From an uncultured Clostridia bacterium (GTDB lineage Bacteria > Bacillota > Clostridia > TANB77 > CAG-508), in the NCBI GenBank assembly GCA_947624365.1, contig CANQJY010000056.1, positions 1 to 6,022 of the forward strand: a stretch of DNA of 6,022 bases. The letters run 5' to 3'. The stretch's first letter is position 1; each line of letters begins with the position of its first letter. Made by a program: the position numbers and the translations under genes. Under the pieces are notes generated by a model. That model made no database searches, was not told where the DNA came from, and saw only the letters and a program-made list of their open reading frames with translations. Below are positions 5,739 to 6,022 of this stretch, piece after piece.

Positions 5739-6022
5739 TTAATTTGACATTTTATATGCTAATCCTGTATTTCGTTTTTTACTATCTATATTTTGTATCA
5801 TATAGTCGACTACATTTTGCATTCCTATAATAATTAGCATTTTTTTGGCTCTTGTTATACCTGTGTATAATAGATTTCTAGTTAATAACATTGGTGATGA
5901 TGGTGGCGCAATTAAAATTACAACATCAAATTCACTTCCGTTGTGCTTTATGAATTGTAATTGCATAACTATGTTCTATTTGTTCTAAATCTGAAAATTC
6001 ATACCAGACCTCTTTTTTATCA
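5739..6022 (-). pseudogene. recD2: RecD2-like DNA helicase, C-terminal end, frameshifted by one base at 5940
   Basis: This is the end of an SF1 helicase of the RecD2 type (ATP-dependent 5'-3' DNA helicase), and the rest lies beyond the right edge. From 6021 to 5941 the minus strand reads YEFSDLEQIEHSYAITIHKAQ, matching the RecD2 region before motif V. The expected continuation GSEFDVVIL is found only in another frame, from 5939 onward, followed by motif VI (LLTRNLLYTGITRAKK) and the end KRNTGLAYKMSN with TAA at 5741-5739. Removing the single base at 5940 restores the conserved HKAQGSEFD. As written, the first frame stops two codons later (HKAQRK, then TGA), so the product would lack motif VI with its arginine finger. 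The ATG at 5966 only opens the shifted frame and is not a plausible gene start. It may be a real mutation or an assembly error. A recD2-comF order is common in Clostridia. Confidence 0.85.

Noticed and set aside
5739..5966. Stand-alone 75-residue protein starting at ATG 5966
   Set aside because: The first residues are the shifted reading of conserved RecD2 codons, there is no ribosome site, and the rest is the RecD2 C-terminus. It is better explained as a frameshifted gene end.

Overview
The window is AT-rich DNA with every convincing gene on the minus strand, so transcription runs from the high to the low coordinates. The gene set points to a spore-forming member of the Clostridia (Firmicutes): an RNase J, a SpoVT with a sigma-G-type promoter, a GEMM-I cyclic dinucleotide riboswitch of clostridial style, and strong AGGAGG ribosome sites. 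I cannot name a species.

In the direction of transcription, the window opens (6022 to 5739) inside the last part of a RecD2-like helicase gene, which carries an apparent one-base insertion at 5940. A perfect 77-bp inverted repeat (5654-5730) follows at once. Then come comF (5641-4994) and, 18 nt further on, a 655-residue KAP-type P-loop NTPase (4975-3008). No promoter is visible between recD2 and the NTPase, so these three may form one transcript.

A new transcription unit starts at a vegetative-type promoter (about 2977-3005). Its leader is a cyclic dinucleotide riboswitch of the GEMM-I class (about 2882-2965), placed directly in front of the ribosome site of a membrane-anchored protein of unknown function (2858-2238). 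The position that normally recognises one guanine of c-di-GMP is A instead of G. The 3' edge of the aptamer can pair with the Shine-Dalgarno sequence, which suggests translational control in which ligand turns the gene on.

Next is spoVT (2136-1582), a forespore transcription regulator preceded by a near-perfect sigma-G promoter and followed by an intrinsic terminator (1559-1580). Immediately after that terminator, a consensus vegetative promoter (1527-1555) drives RNase J (1405 to beyond the left edge) through a leader of about 115 nt with several small hairpins.

There is no gene-free stretch longer than about 180 bases. I saw no tRNA, rRNA, CRISPR array, transposase or prophage gene. The points most worth a second look are the A20-type riboswitch with its built-in Shine-Dalgarno switch, the recD2 frameshift, the long palindrome, and the uncharacterised KAP NTPase between housekeeping genes.
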